Source of the DNA: JANRKB01 sp033763695
GTDB lineage: Bacteria; Planctomycetota; Phycisphaerae; Phycisphaerales; UBA1924
Reading direction: 5' to 3'
Assembly: GCA_033763695.1 (NCBI GenBank)
Contig: JANRKB010000003.1
Location: forward strand, 1 to 64,000
DNA length: 64,000 bases
In this document: positions 34,064 to 42,311 of the stretch, in pieces
How positions within the stretch are numbered: position 1 is the first letter of the stretch
Layout: every line of letters begins with the position of its first letter
Made by a program: the position numbers and the translations under genes
The notes under the pieces: generated by a model
Databases searched by the model: none
The model's input: the letters and a program-made list of their open reading frames with translations, nothing else
What the model was told of the DNA's origin: nothing

Positions 34064-34497
34064 GAGACGGCTCCTCTGAGGATTCCGAACGCCCACCGAT
34101 TCGAGCGGTTGGGAATCACCCCGATCGGGCATCGACCATCCAGATGCATGCCGTGAGAGCCAGTCCGTAGAAACGCTGACCAGTGCCGACATAAACGGAC
34201 GTTCTTCGCAGATGCGAAGGCGGGTCCGAGTCCTGTTTGGGTGGTTTGCCAAGAGTTGCCGGGGCACGCGACCGACCTATAGTTGCCGCGATCGGCCAAG
34301 GGTTGGAGGCCGGTTCCGTTGCTCGTGCCCCGCACGGACGCGGCGTTCACATCACATCGATCGGCTGAGCATGGCGCTCACTCGATCACCCCCAAGCGCC
34401 CTTTGGCGTCCGCGGGGCAGGCGATGAGTGTCTCCTCGCTTTGCTCCCAACCCCGCTGCCGCTGGTGTCGCTGCTGTTAGAGATTGGATTGTGCCCG
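34064..34497. other. Divergent intergenic region between PilZ and rpsB
   Basis: 434 nt without a gene. It contains a small hairpin CTTCGC-AGAT-GCGAAG (34204-34219), the rpsB promoter (34256-34283) and about 208 nt of rpsB leader with no open frame that looks coding. Confidence 0.55.
34256..34283 (+). promoter_or_regulatory. Sigma70-like promoter of rpsB-tsf
   Basis: TTGCCG at 34256-34261, a 16-nt spacer and TATAGT at 34278-34283. The start near 34290 leaves a leader of about 208 nt before rpsB, long enough for a ribosomal-protein leader structure. Confidence 0.65.
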
Positions 34498-35331
34498 ATG
34501 GCAAACACGCTCGTTCAAGACCTGATTGAAGCCGGCATTCACTTCGGCCAGCGCGCCAGCGGCTGGAACCCCAAGATGGGGCCGTTCATCTACGGCAAGC
34601 GCAACGGCATCCACATCATCGATATCAAGGAGACCGTCAAGGGCCTCCTGCTCGCCAAGCGTTTCATCAGCAAGACGGTCGCTTCGGGCAAGGACGTGTG
34701 CTTTGTCGGCACCAAGCGTCAGGCCAAGAACGTTCTCGAGACCCGCGTCCCCGACGTCAAGCAGCACTATGTGACCGAGCGTTGGCTGGGCGGCACGCTG
34801 ACCAACTTCCGCACCATCCGTCTCCGCCTCCGCCGCCTTGAGGAACTCGAGGCGATCGAGCAGACCGACAACTTCGCGAGCTACTCCAAGAAGATGGAGA
34901 GCCAGCTGAAGCGCGAGCAGAAGAAGATCAAGCGCAACCTCGAAGGCATCCGCCACATGGACAAGCTCCCGGGCGTGATGGTCGTCATCGACGTCCGCCG
35001 CGAGCTCACCGCGCTGAAGGAAGCCCGCAAGCTGGGCATCCCGACGATCTGCCTCCTGGACACCGACGGCGATCCGGAACTCGCGGACATCGCGATCCCG
35101 GGCAACGACGACTCGATGAAGTCCATCGACGTCATCATCCGCGAGCTGTGCCTCGCGGTCGCCGAGGGTCGTCAGCAGCGTGCGGGCGAGACCGCCGCGT
35201 CGGGCGATGCCCCGGCCGCGGGCGCTTCGACCGGTTCGGGCGATGCCCCGCGCCGTTCCTCGCGTCGTCCCAGCACCCGCGCGGCGGAGGCGATTGCCGC
35301 TGGCCAAGGCGACGACAAGCCCGGCGCCTGA
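34498..35331 (+). CDS. rpsB: 30S ribosomal protein S2
   Basis: 277-aa small-subunit protein. LIEAGIHFGQRASGWNPKM and PFIYGKRNGIHIIDI match the universal S2 N-terminus, and PGVMVVIDVRRELTALKEA and NDDSMKSIDVI are further S2 blocks. A C-terminal tail of about 50 residues, rich in Ala, Gly, Ser and Arg, extends beyond the usual length (about 230-250 aa). The start at 34498 matches the family N-terminus. It is followed by tsf as in most bacteria. Confidence 0.97.
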   Translation: MANTLVQDLIEAGIHFGQRASGWNPKMGPFIYGKRNGIHIIDIKETVKGLLLAKRFISKTVASGKDVCFVGTKRQAKNVLETRVPDVKQHYVTERWLGGTLTNFRTIRLRLRRLEELEAIEQTDNFASYSKKMESQLKREQKKIKRNLEGIRHMDKLPGVMVVIDVRRELTALKEARKLGIPTICLLDTDGDPELADIAIPGNDDSMKSIDVIIRELCLAVAEGRQQRAGETAASGDAPAAGASTGSGDAPRRSSRRPSTRAAEAIAAGQGDDKPGA

Positions 35332-35495
35332 TGCCCGTCGGACCCGGACTGGTTTGAGATCAACAGTCAACCAACGGGCCGCGATCATCCGATCGCCCAC
35401 GGCCCGGCGTCACCGGTCTTTGCCCATCGCTCGTGCGAGTCAGATGGCCCGATGACGAACCCGCGAAACAAGAGTCAACCATGCAGGAGTCAGTC

Positions 35496-36311
35496 GTGAC
35501 CGAGATCAACCCCAAGGACGTGATGGCGCTGCGGAACAAAACCGGGCTGCCGATGATGGACTGCAAGGCCGCCCTCGCCGAGGCCAAGGGCGATGCCGCT
35601 GCCGCTGAAGAAATCCTCCGCAAGAAGCTCAAGGGCAAGATGGACGCCCGCACCGATCGCGCGGCTGGCGAAGGCCGCATCGCGATCGCGGTGAGCAAGG
35701 ACGGCAAGTCGGCGGCGATCGTCGAAGTTCGCGCCGAGTCCGACTTCACCGCCAAGAACGACAAGTTCGCCGCCTCGATCAACAAGGTTGCGGAGCTTGC
35801 CCTCGCCGGCCCCGCCGGTGCGAGCGCCCCCACCGCCGCCATGACGGCCGCCGTCGACGAAGTGCGCATCGCCACCGGCGAGAACTGCTCCGTCGCCCGC
35901 GTTCACAAGTTCGAAGCCGCCGACGCGGTCTTCGGCACCTACATCCACCACGACGGCAAGACCGGTTCGCTGGTGCAGGGCAAGGGCAGCGTTTCGGTCG
36001 AACTGCTCCGCGAAGTCGCGATGCACGTCGTCGCCGCGGTGCCGCGTCCGCAGGGCGTCTCGGCCTCCGAGATCCCCGCCGCGATCGTCGAGAAGGAGCG
36101 CAAGTTCCGCGTCGATCAGGCGATGGAGTCGGGCAAGCCCAAGGAGATCGCCGAGAAGATGGTCGAGGGCCAGATGCGCAAGTTCTTCGAGGAGATCGCG
36201 CTCCTCGAGCAGCCCTTCATCAAGGATCCGTCCAAGAAGGTCAAGGACGTCATCGGCAGCGGCGGCACGGTCGTCGCCTTCGCCCGCTGGCAGGTCGGCG
36301 AGCAGGCCTGA
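35496..36311 (+). CDS. tsf: Elongation factor Ts
   Basis: 271-aa guanine-nucleotide exchange factor for EF-Tu. VTEINPKDVMALRNKTGLPM plus MDCKAAL is the canonical UBA-like N-terminus, and EVRAESDFTAKND is a variant of the TDFVA core motif that contacts EF-Tu. The GTG at 35496 is chosen because it matches the family N-terminus and has CAGGAG 6 nt upstream; an ATG five codons earlier (35481) is possible. It is separated from rpsB by 164 nt and followed by a strong terminator. Confidence 0.95.
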   Translation: MTEINPKDVMALRNKTGLPMMDCKAALAEAKGDAAAAEEILRKKLKGKMDARTDRAAGEGRIAIAVSKDGKSAAIVEVRAESDFTAKNDKFAASINKVAELALAGPAGASAPTAAMTAAVDEVRIATGENCSVARVHKFEAADAVFGTYIHHDGKTGSLVQGKGSVSVELLREVAMHVVAAVPRPQGVSASEIPAAIVEKERKFRVDQAMESGKPKEIAEKMVEGQMRKFFEEIALLEQPFIKDPSKKVKDVIGSGGTVVAFARWQVGEQA

Positions 36312-36352
36312 GCCACGCTCGCAAGACGGAAGACCGTTTCTGAAGTGCACGA

Positions 36353-36381
36353 AAAAGCCCCCGGTCCTGCCGGGGGCTTTT
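36353..36381 (+). terminator. Intrinsic terminator of rpsB-tsf
   Basis: 12-bp stem AAAAGCCCCCGG / CCGGGGGCTTTT with a 5-nt loop, 41 nt after the tsf stop. It can also work on the minus strand for the facing lipoprotein gene because of its A/T flanks. Confidence 0.92.
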
Positions 36382-36444
36382 CATTGCTTCGGGTGTTCTG
36401 CCGTCGATCACTTTGCCCACCGTCGGCTTGCGGGCGTCGGGTGA

Positions 36445-36894
36445 TTACTTCACCGGGCCGGCGTTGGTCCGCATGATCTGCGTCGGCTCGTCGCGGACGC
36501 GCGGCGCTGCCGGCGGATACTCGGGGGCCTTGCGATACGTCACGTCGACACGACGCGCGTCGCGGCCGGGCACCGCCATCACGCTGTCGAGTTCGCCGCC
36601 TCGCTCACCCAGCGGCATGACTTCCCAGCGCATGCCCGCCGGACGCACCTGGTTTTCTGGAAACATCTTGTCGTAGAAGCGGATCACCAGCTGCTTTCCG
36701 ACCGGCACCTCATTGACGAAGATCGCTTCCTGGGTGCGGCTGTCCACGACGGTAATCGTCACGGGCAGGTGTGCTTCGGAGTAGTATGTGAACGTGTCGT
36801 GGCTCTGCAGAGCGCCGCCGGGCTTGTAGGTGTTGCACCCCGCAAGCGTCAGCACGGCACCCAGCATCACGCCCAGGAACGCGCTGTTCTTCAT
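36445..36894 (-). CDS. Small predicted lipoprotein, function unknown
   Basis: 149-aa protein with a lipoprotein signal peptide: MKNSAFLGVMLGAVLTLAGC, lipobox LAGC at 17-20. The mature part is a single beta-rich domain (LPVTITVVDSRTQEAIFVNE, VGKQLVIRFYD). No known family is recognised. The ATG at 36894 is chosen for the signal peptide. It is convergent with tsf and divergent from ispF. Confidence 0.78.
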   Translation of the reverse strand: MKNSAFLGVMLGAVLTLAGCNTYKPGGALQSHDTFTYYSEAHLPVTITVVDSRTQEAIFVNEVPVGKQLVIRFYDKMFPENQVRPAGMRWEVMPLGERGGELDSVMAVPGRDARRVDVTYRKAPEYPPAAPRVRDEPTQIMRTNAGPVK

Positions 36895-37127
36895 GATGCC
36901 GTGCTTCGTCGTTCCCGCCGTCCGTGCGATGCTGCTCATCCAATCCGCTCCTGCGTTCATGAGTCCCGCCCGCTGCAGAGGGGCGAAGGCCCACCGGTGC
37001 ACCATCCATATGCCGCGGCCATGCGCGTGGTTCGCGCCCGCGTGACGAGACACTGTATCGACCAGAGTCGCCTCGTGTCGCCAACCCCAGCCTGACCGGA
37101 CACGCCCGACGACCCACGACGCAGCCG

Positions 37128-37133
37128 TACACT
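37128..37133 (+). promoter_or_regulatory. TACACT -10 box placed for a leaderless start
   Basis: TACACT ends 6 nt before the ispF ATG at 37140. There is no Shine-Dalgarno and no -35 match. Confidence 0.45.
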
Positions 37134-37139
37134 CAGCCC

Positions 37140-37670
37140 ATGCCCAGTCCCGAGTTCCGCATCGGTCACGGCTATGACCTGCACCGGCTTGAGCCGGTGG
37201 CTCCCGACGGCCCCCGGCGCCCCCTCATCATCGGTGGTGTGCGCCTCGACCATGATCGCGGCCCTGTCGCCCATTCCGATGGCGACGCCCTCTACCACGC
37301 CGTCACCGACGCCATCCTCGGTGCGCTCGCCCGCCCCGACATCGGCCAGCTTTTTCCGGATACGGACCCGCGTCACGAGTCACAGGATTCGCAGACGTTC
37401 TTGCGCGAGGCCGCGCGCCTCTGCCGCGCCGACCACTATGAAATCCTGAGCGTCGATGCCACGGTTGTTCTGGAGCGTCCGAAGCTCTCGCCGCATAAAC
37501 TCGCGATGCGGCAGAACATCGCGGATTGTCTCGGGATCGACCTTGCACGCGTGAACGTCAAGGGCAAAACGCACGAACGCGTGGACGCGGTCGGCGAAGG
37601 CCGCGCGATCGAGGTTCACGTTGTCGCCCTTCTGCGGCACCAACCCTCGCCCCGGAGCGAAGCCCCATGA
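37140..37670 (+). CDS. ispF: 2-C-methyl-D-erythritol 2,4-cyclodiphosphate synthase
   Basis: 176-aa MEP-pathway enzyme that cyclises CDP-methylerythritol phosphate in isoprenoid biosynthesis. GHGYDLHR (zinc ligands D13 and H15) and AHSDGD (H45) are the metal site. LFPDTDPRHESQDS and the C-terminal VNVKGKTHERVDAVGEGRAI complete the fold; the latter differs from the usual KATTTEK-type motif. A TACACT box lies 6 nt upstream. The stop overlaps the HIT gene start (ATGA). Confidence 0.93.
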   Translation: MPSPEFRIGHGYDLHRLEPVAPDGPRRPLIIGGVRLDHDRGPVAHSDGDALYHAVTDAILGALARPDIGQLFPDTDPRHESQDSQTFLREAARLCRADHYEILSVDATVVLERPKLSPHKLAMRQNIADCLGIDLARVNVKGKTHERVDAVGEGRAIEVHVVALLRHQPSPRSEAP

Positions 37671-38086
37671 CCCCCACGGACACGATCTTTTCAAAGATCA
37701 TCGCCGGCACGATCCCTTGCCATCGCGTCTACGAGGACGACAAGGTTCTGGCGTTTCTCGACATTGGGCCGCTTTCACGCGGCCACACGCTGGTAATTCC
37801 GAAGGAGCCTGCGGTCACCCTCGATCAACTCTCGGACGAGAGTGCCGCGGCGATCGGTCGCGTGCTGCCGCGCCTTTGTCGAGCCGTGATGCGTGCGACG
37901 GGGGCGACGGCGTACAACGTGCTGCAGAACAACGGCGAGCTCGCGCACCAGGCCGTGATGCACGTCCACTTCCACATCATCCCCGCGTACCCAGAAGGCG
38001 GTGCACTTGGAATCGGTTGGAAGGCTGGGAAGCTCGACGGGCCTGCCGGGGCATCGCTCGCGAAGGCGATTACGGCGGCGCTGTAA
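37667..38086 (+). CDS. HIT-family nucleotide-binding protein
   Basis: 139-aa histidine-triad protein with HVHFHIIP (H99, H101, H103), the catalytic site for hydrolysis of purine nucleoside phosphoramidates in the Hint branch. IFSKIIAGTIPCHRVYEDD and FLDIGPLSRGHTLVIPK are typical. It is translationally coupled to ispF by an ATGA overlap. Confidence 0.94.
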   Translation: MTPTDTIFSKIIAGTIPCHRVYEDDKVLAFLDIGPLSRGHTLVIPKEPAVTLDQLSDESAAAIGRVLPRLCRAVMRATGATAYNVLQNNGELAHQAVMHVHFHIIPAYPEGGALGIGWKAGKLDGPAGASLAKAITAAL

Positions 38087-38209
38087 GGCATGGCACACCG
38101 CGGCCGCGAGCTGTTGCGACGGGTCTTCTGGTCTGTCGGTTTCAGGCCATACTGCGGATTCGTGATCGGGAAACCCGAATCAGACACGAACCTCCGGAAC
38201 CCCGCGCGG

Positions 38210-38244
38210 TATACTGTTTGTTGACCAAGTTGAGACTGAGTCTC
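38210..38244 (+). promoter_or_regulatory. iscS promoter with downstream palindrome
   Basis: TATACT (38210-38215) is the strongest -10 match before iscS, without a -35 box at normal distance. A perfect 13-bp palindrome GAGACT-G-AGTCTC follows at 38232-38244, about 10 nt after the predicted start. It could be an operator for an Fe-S or stress regulator; which one is unknown. Confidence 0.4.
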
Positions 38245-38303
38245 TCCCCCGTTCATCCGCCGCGCGACGCACATTGCCGCGCCCGCGGCATGGAGCGTTT
38301 GCC

Positions 38304-39545
38304 ATGGCCCTGAAGTTCCCGATCTATCTCGATAACGCCGCCACCACGCCCTGCGACCCGCGCGTCGTTGAGGCGATGCTGCCGTACTTCACCGAAGTCT
38401 TTGGCAACCCCGGCAGCCGCAACCACAAGTTCGGCTGGGACTCCGAAGCCGCCGTCGACGCCGCTCGCGAGCAGGTCGCGGAGCTGATCGGCGCGGACGC
38501 CAAGGAGATCATCTTCACGTCCGGCTCGACCGAGTCGAACAACCTCGCCATCCGCGGCGCGGCGTACATGTACGAGAAGGCCGAGGCCGGCAGCGGCCAC
38601 TGCCGCGGGCACATCATCACCGCGGCCCACGAGCACAAGGCCGTGCTTGATCCGTGCAAGCGTCTGCAGAAGGAAGGGTTTGAAGTGACCTTCCTCGATC
38701 CGCCGCGCGACGGCGTGATCACGGCGGACATGGTGAAGGCCGCGATCCGCCCCGACACCATCCTCGTCACGCTGATGTGGGCCAACAATGAGATCGGCAC
38801 GATCAACGAGATCCCGCAGATCGGCGCGCTGTGCCACGAGCGCGAGATCATCTTCCACACCGACGCCACGCAGTGGGTCGGCAAGATGCCCACCGACGTC
38901 GAGCGCGACAACATCGATCTGCTCAGCCTCAGCGGGCACAAACTCTACGGCCCCAAGGGCGTCGGCGCTCTCTTCGTGCGTCGTCGTCGCCCGCGCGTGC
39001 GGCTCGTCTCGCTGCAGGATGGCGGCGGGCAGGAGCGCGGCTTCCGCAGCGGCACGCTCAACGTCACCGGCATCGTCGGCCTGGGCAAGGCCTGCGAGAT
39101 CGCCAAGCGTGAGATGGATCAGGACGCGACGCGCCTCAGCCGCCTCCGCAAGAAGCTCGAAGACACGATCACGCGTGAACTCGACACCACGGCGATCAAC
39201 GGCCATCGCGAGAAGCGCCTGCCGCACATCACCAACATCTCGTTCGGCTTTGTCGAAGGCGAGAGCCTGATGATGGCAGTGAAAGAGATCGCATGCTCGT
39301 CGGGTTCGGCGTGCACGAGCGCGAGCCTTGAGCCGTCGTATGTGCTCAAGAGCCTGGGCATCGGCGACGATCTCGCGCACTCGTCGCTACGCCTGAGCCT
39401 TGGCCGCTGGACGACCGAGGAACAGGTGGACTACGCGGCGGCGGCGATCGTGAAGGCCGTCCGCAAGCTGCGTGAACTGAGCCCGCTGTACGACATGCAC
39501 AAGGAAGGCATCGACCTGAGCAAGGTCGAGTGGGCGCATCATTGA
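38304..39545 (+). CDS. iscS: Cysteine desulfurase IscS
   Basis: 413-aa PLP enzyme that takes sulfur from cysteine for Fe-S cluster and thio-cofactor assembly. The PLP lysine is K213 (SGHKLYGPKG), AAHEHKAVL holds the PLP-stacking histidine, and the active-site cysteine is C337 in SSGSACTS, followed by ASLEPSYVLKSLG, which is the IscS (group I) loop. The ATG at 38304 fits the family start. iscU is the next gene, 135 nt downstream, with a large inverted repeat between them. Confidence 0.96.
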   Translation: MALKFPIYLDNAATTPCDPRVVEAMLPYFTEVFGNPGSRNHKFGWDSEAAVDAAREQVAELIGADAKEIIFTSGSTESNNLAIRGAAYMYEKAEAGSGHCRGHIITAAHEHKAVLDPCKRLQKEGFEVTFLDPPRDGVITADMVKAAIRPDTILVTLMWANNEIGTINEIPQIGALCHEREIIFHTDATQWVGKMPTDVERDNIDLLSLSGHKLYGPKGVGALFVRRRRPRVRLVSLQDGGGQERGFRSGTLNVTGIVGLGKACEIAKREMDQDATRLSRLRKKLEDTITRELDTTAINGHREKRLPHITNISFGFVEGESLMMAVKEIACSSGSACTSASLEPSYVLKSLGIGDDLAHSSLRLSLGRWTTEEQVDYAAAAIVKAVRKLRELSPLYDMHKEGIDLSKVEWAHH

Positions 39546-39557
39546 GGCAAGGCACTT

Positions 39558-39660
39558 GGCACTAGGCATCGGGCACTAGGGTCGAGCCAATGCGAACGAA
39601 TCGCCCGAAATCGACACAGAACCAGATTCTGCCAGTGCCTAGTGCCCAGTCCCTAGTGCC
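39558..39660. repeat. Composite inverted repeat between iscS and iscU
   Basis: The left arm (39558-39580) is GGCACTAGG-CATC-GGGCACTAGG and the right arm (39638-39660) is CCTAGTGCCC-AGTC-CCTAGTGCC. Each arm holds two direct copies of GGCACTAGG or its complement, so the arms can form a 19-pair stem with a 4-nt internal loop and a 57-nt terminal loop. It looks like a REP/BIME-type mobile palindrome. Confidence 0.8.
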
Positions 39661-39680
39661 TGGCTCCGAAGGAGCACACC

Positions 39681-40115
39681 ATGTCATACGGCCCCAAGAT
39701 CATCGACCACTACGAGAACCCCCGCAACGTCGGCAACTTCGGTACCGGCTCTGACGTCAAGGCCCGCAAGGACATCGGCGTCGGGCTCGTCGGCGCACCC
39801 GAGTGCGGCGACGTCATGCAGCTGCAGATCAAGGTCAATCAGCAGACCGGCGTCATCGAGGACGCGAAGTTCAAGTGCTTCGGCTGCGGCTCGGCGATCG
39901 CCTCCAGCAGCCTCGCCACCGAGTGGCTCAAGGGCAAGACCCTCGACGAAGGTATGGGCATCAAGAACACCCAGATCGTCGAAGAGTTGAGCCTGCCGCC
40001 GGTGAAGATCCACTGCTCCGTGCTCGCCGAGGACGCGATCAAGTCGGCGATCAACGACTACAAGGCGAAGAACGGCATCGCGGTGACTGAGCAGCAGGCC
40101 GCACAAGCCCACTGA
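39681..40115 (+). CDS. iscU: Fe-S cluster scaffold protein IscU
   Basis: 144-aa scaffold. The three cluster cysteines and the aspartate are C42 and D44 (ECGD), C69 (FGCGSAIASSS) and C112 (IHCSVLAEDAIK), and LPPVKIHC is the HscA-binding LPPVK site. An extra Cys66 sits three residues before C69. A GAAGGAG ribosome-binding site lies 7 nt upstream. No hscA, hscB, fdx or iscA genes follow, so the operon is short (iscS-iscU). Confidence 0.96.
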   Translation: MSYGPKIIDHYENPRNVGNFGTGSDVKARKDIGVGLVGAPECGDVMQLQIKVNQQTGVIEDAKFKCFGCGSAIASSSLATEWLKGKTLDEGMGIKNTQIVEELSLPPVKIHCSVLAEDAIKSAINDYKAKNGIAVTEQQAAQAH

Positions 40116-40215
40116 CGCTGCGATTCGAGCCGTTGTTCACCACCCCGAGCGTCGCTCCGTGCATCGCGGGTGCCCAATCGATTGCAGCATCGGGCAGAAT
40201 AGAACGCCCTTTCAC

Positions 40216-40240
40216 AAACGCCGCGAGTGCGGCGTTTTTT
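40216..40240 (+). terminator. Intrinsic terminator of iscS-iscU
   Basis: 9-bp stem AAACGCCGC / GCGGCGTTT with a GAGT loop and a run of six T residues. Confidence 0.92.
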
Positions 40241-40430
40241 GTTGCACGTCCGCACGCGGTGGGCCATTTGCGAGCGTCTCGATGGACAACACACGCGAAA
40301 CACCCTCGCGGCATTCACGCTCACGCGGTTCGTGATTCCGTTGTGAATGTGGAGAAAAGAACGATAGGCCCGGCTTGATCGCAGCCACGCGACGTCTTTC
40401 TTGGCGGCATGTTCATAGATCGATCGGGGC

Positions 40431-40489
40431 TTGCGGCATGTCGCACCCTCGCATAGCCTGCGTGTGGGTGGTGACGTGTGTGCCGTCAC
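40431..40489 (+). promoter_or_regulatory. Candidate hutUGI promoter and operator
   Basis: TTGCGG (40431-40436), a 17-nt spacer and TAGCCT (40454-40459) form a plausible promoter with a start near 40466. A GTGACG-N7-CGTCAC palindrome (40471-40489) sits just downstream, where a repressor would block transcription. No hut regulator gene is present in the window. Confidence 0.4.
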
Positions 40490-40580
40490 GACTGTTTCGG
40501 CGTCGGTGTCTCCGGCTTCCCCGCTGGCGGACCTGCGGATCGCATGAATCACGCTGCCCCGCCGGTCGATGGAGAGTCCT

Positions 40581-42290
40581 ATGCCTACCACCGCCTCCCG
40601 CTCCTCGCGTCCGCGCCCGTCTCACGCGGCTCTGGACCCCACGCCCCGCACACTTCGCGCCCCGCGCGGCCCCAAGCTCACCTGCAAGACTTGGCAGGCC
40701 GAGGCCGCGATGCGCATGCTCATGAACAACCTCGACCCCGAGGTCGCCGAGAAGCCCGAGGACCTCGTGGTCTACGGCGGCACCGGGCGTGCGGCCCGCT
40801 CGTGGGAAGCCCTCGACGCGCTCGTGCGCGAGTTGCAGTCGCTCGAAGCCGACGAAACGCTGCTCGTGCAATCGGGCAAGCCGGTCGGCGTGCTGCGCAC
40901 CCATGCCGACGCCCCGCGCGTGCTCATCGCCAACAGCAATCTCGTGCCGCACTGGGCCACCCAGAAGCACTTTGATGAGCTCGCCGCCAAGGGCCTGATC
41001 ATGTACGGCCAGATGACGGCGGGTTCGTGGATCTACATCGGCACACAGGGCATTCTGCAAGGCACCTACGAGACGTTTGCCGAACTGGCTCGCCAGCACT
41101 ACGGCGGCGACTTGGTCGGGCGTTTGTGCGTCACCGCCGGCTGCGGCGGCATGGGCGGCGCGCAGCCGCTCGCGGTCACGATGAACGGCGGCGTCTGCCT
41201 CATCGCTGATGTCTCGCTCACCAACCTGCAACGCCGCGTAAACACGCGTTACCTCGATGAGATCGCCGAGTCGGTCGACGCGGCCATCGATCAGGCATGT
41301 CAGGCGACCGCCAGCGGTCAGGCGATCAGCATCGGCGTGAACTGCAACGCCGTCGAACTGCTGGAAACGCTGCTGGATCGCGGCATCGTGCCTGATGCGC
41401 TCACCGACCAGACCAGCGCGCACGACGTGCTGAGTTACGTTCCCGCCGAGATGACCTGTGCCGAAGCCGAGACCTTCCGCGCTCGCTATCCCAAGCAGTA
41501 CGCCGAGTTCTCGACCGCGACGATGGAACGCCACGTTCGCGCGATGGTCGAGATGCAGACGCGCGGGGCGATCACCTTCGATTACGGCAATAACATCCGC
41601 CAGCGTGCGTTCGATCGTGGCTTTGAGAAGGCGTTTGCGTTCCCCGGCTTTGTGCCAGCGTTCATCCGGCCGCAGTTCTGCGTGGGTCGCGGGCCGTTCC
41701 GCTGGGTCGCGCTCTCAGGCGACCCCAAGGACATCGCCGTTACCGACAAGGCGCTGCTCGAGGCCTTCCCCGATGATGAAGGTCTGCATCGCTGGCTGAC
41801 GATGGCCGGCGAGCGCGTCGCGTTCCAAGGCCTGCCCGCCCGCATCTGCTGGTTTGGTCAGGGCCAGCGCGCCAAGGCAGGGCTGATTTTCAATGAACTC
41901 GTCCGCACCGGCAAGGTGTCGGCCCCGATCGTCATCGGGCGCGACCACCTCGACTGCGGCAGCGTCGCCAGCCCCAACCGCGAAACCGAAGCGATGAAGG
42001 ACGGCAGCGACGCCATCAGCGACTGGGCCATCCTCAACGCGATGGTCAATATCGCCAGCGGCGCATCGTGGGTTTCGTTCCACCACGGCGGCGGCGTTGG
42101 CATCGGCTACAGCCAGCACGCCGGGCAAGTCGTCGTCGCCGACGGCACGCCCGAAGCCGCCACGCGTCTTGAGCGCGTGCTCACCAACGACCCGGCGATG
42201 GGTGTGCTGCGTCACGCCGACTCGGGGTATGAACTCGCCCAGCAGTGCGCGGACGAGCAGGCACTCAAGGTGCCGATGCGCGGCTGGTAA
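40581..42290 (+). CDS. hutU: Urocanate hydratase
   Basis: 569-aa NAD-dependent enzyme of histidine degradation that hydrates urocanate to imidazolone propionate. VVYGGTGRAARSWEA, the NAD-binding CVTAGCGGMGGAQPLA, and IGRDHLDCGSVASPNRETEA with the active-site cysteine region are diagnostic. The ATG at 40581 is preferred, with GGAG 6 nt upstream; an ATG at 40569 is in frame. hutG and hutI follow with short gaps. Confidence 0.96.
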   Translation: MPTTASRSSRPRPSHAALDPTPRTLRAPRGPKLTCKTWQAEAAMRMLMNNLDPEVAEKPEDLVVYGGTGRAARSWEALDALVRELQSLEADETLLVQSGKPVGVLRTHADAPRVLIANSNLVPHWATQKHFDELAAKGLIMYGQMTAGSWIYIGTQGILQGTYETFAELARQHYGGDLVGRLCVTAGCGGMGGAQPLAVTMNGGVCLIADVSLTNLQRRVNTRYLDEIAESVDAAIDQACQATASGQAISIGVNCNAVELLETLLDRGIVPDALTDQTSAHDVLSYVPAEMTCAEAETFRARYPKQYAEFSTATMERHVRAMVEMQTRGAITFDYGNNIRQRAFDRGFEKAFAFPGFVPAFIRPQFCVGRGPFRWVALSGDPKDIAVTDKALLEAFPDDEGLHRWLTMAGERVAFQGLPARICWFGQGQRAKAGLIFNELVRTGKVSAPIVIGRDHLDCGSVASPNRETEAMKDGSDAISDWAILNAMVNIASGASWVSFHHGGGVGIGYSQHAGQVVVADGTPEAATRLERVLTNDPAMGVLRHADSGYELAQQCADEQALKVPMRGW

Positions 42291-42299
42291 GTCTTCTGA

Positions 42300-42305
42300 T
42301 ATTGT
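42300..42305 (+). promoter_or_regulatory. TATTGT -10 box placed for a leaderless start
   Basis: TATTGT ends 6 nt before the hutG ATG at 42312, within the 21-nt gap after hutU. An internal leaderless transcript is possible. Confidence 0.35.
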
Positions 42306-42311
42306 GACGCG

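Larger units (their letters stand above)
40116..40580. other. Intergenic region iscU-hutU
   Basis: 465 nt without a gene. It contains the iscU terminator (40216-40240), a candidate hut promoter (40431-40459) and a palindrome (40471-40489). Confidence 0.6.

Noticed and set aside
38221..38244. TTGACCAAGTTGAGACTGAG as an IscR site
   Set aside because: It does not match type 1 or type 2 IscR motifs well enough. Only the 13-bp palindrome is reported, without naming a regulator.
38253..39380. 375-codon minus-strand frame opposite iscS
   Set aside because: Antisense to a clear IscS; no domain or ribosome-binding site.
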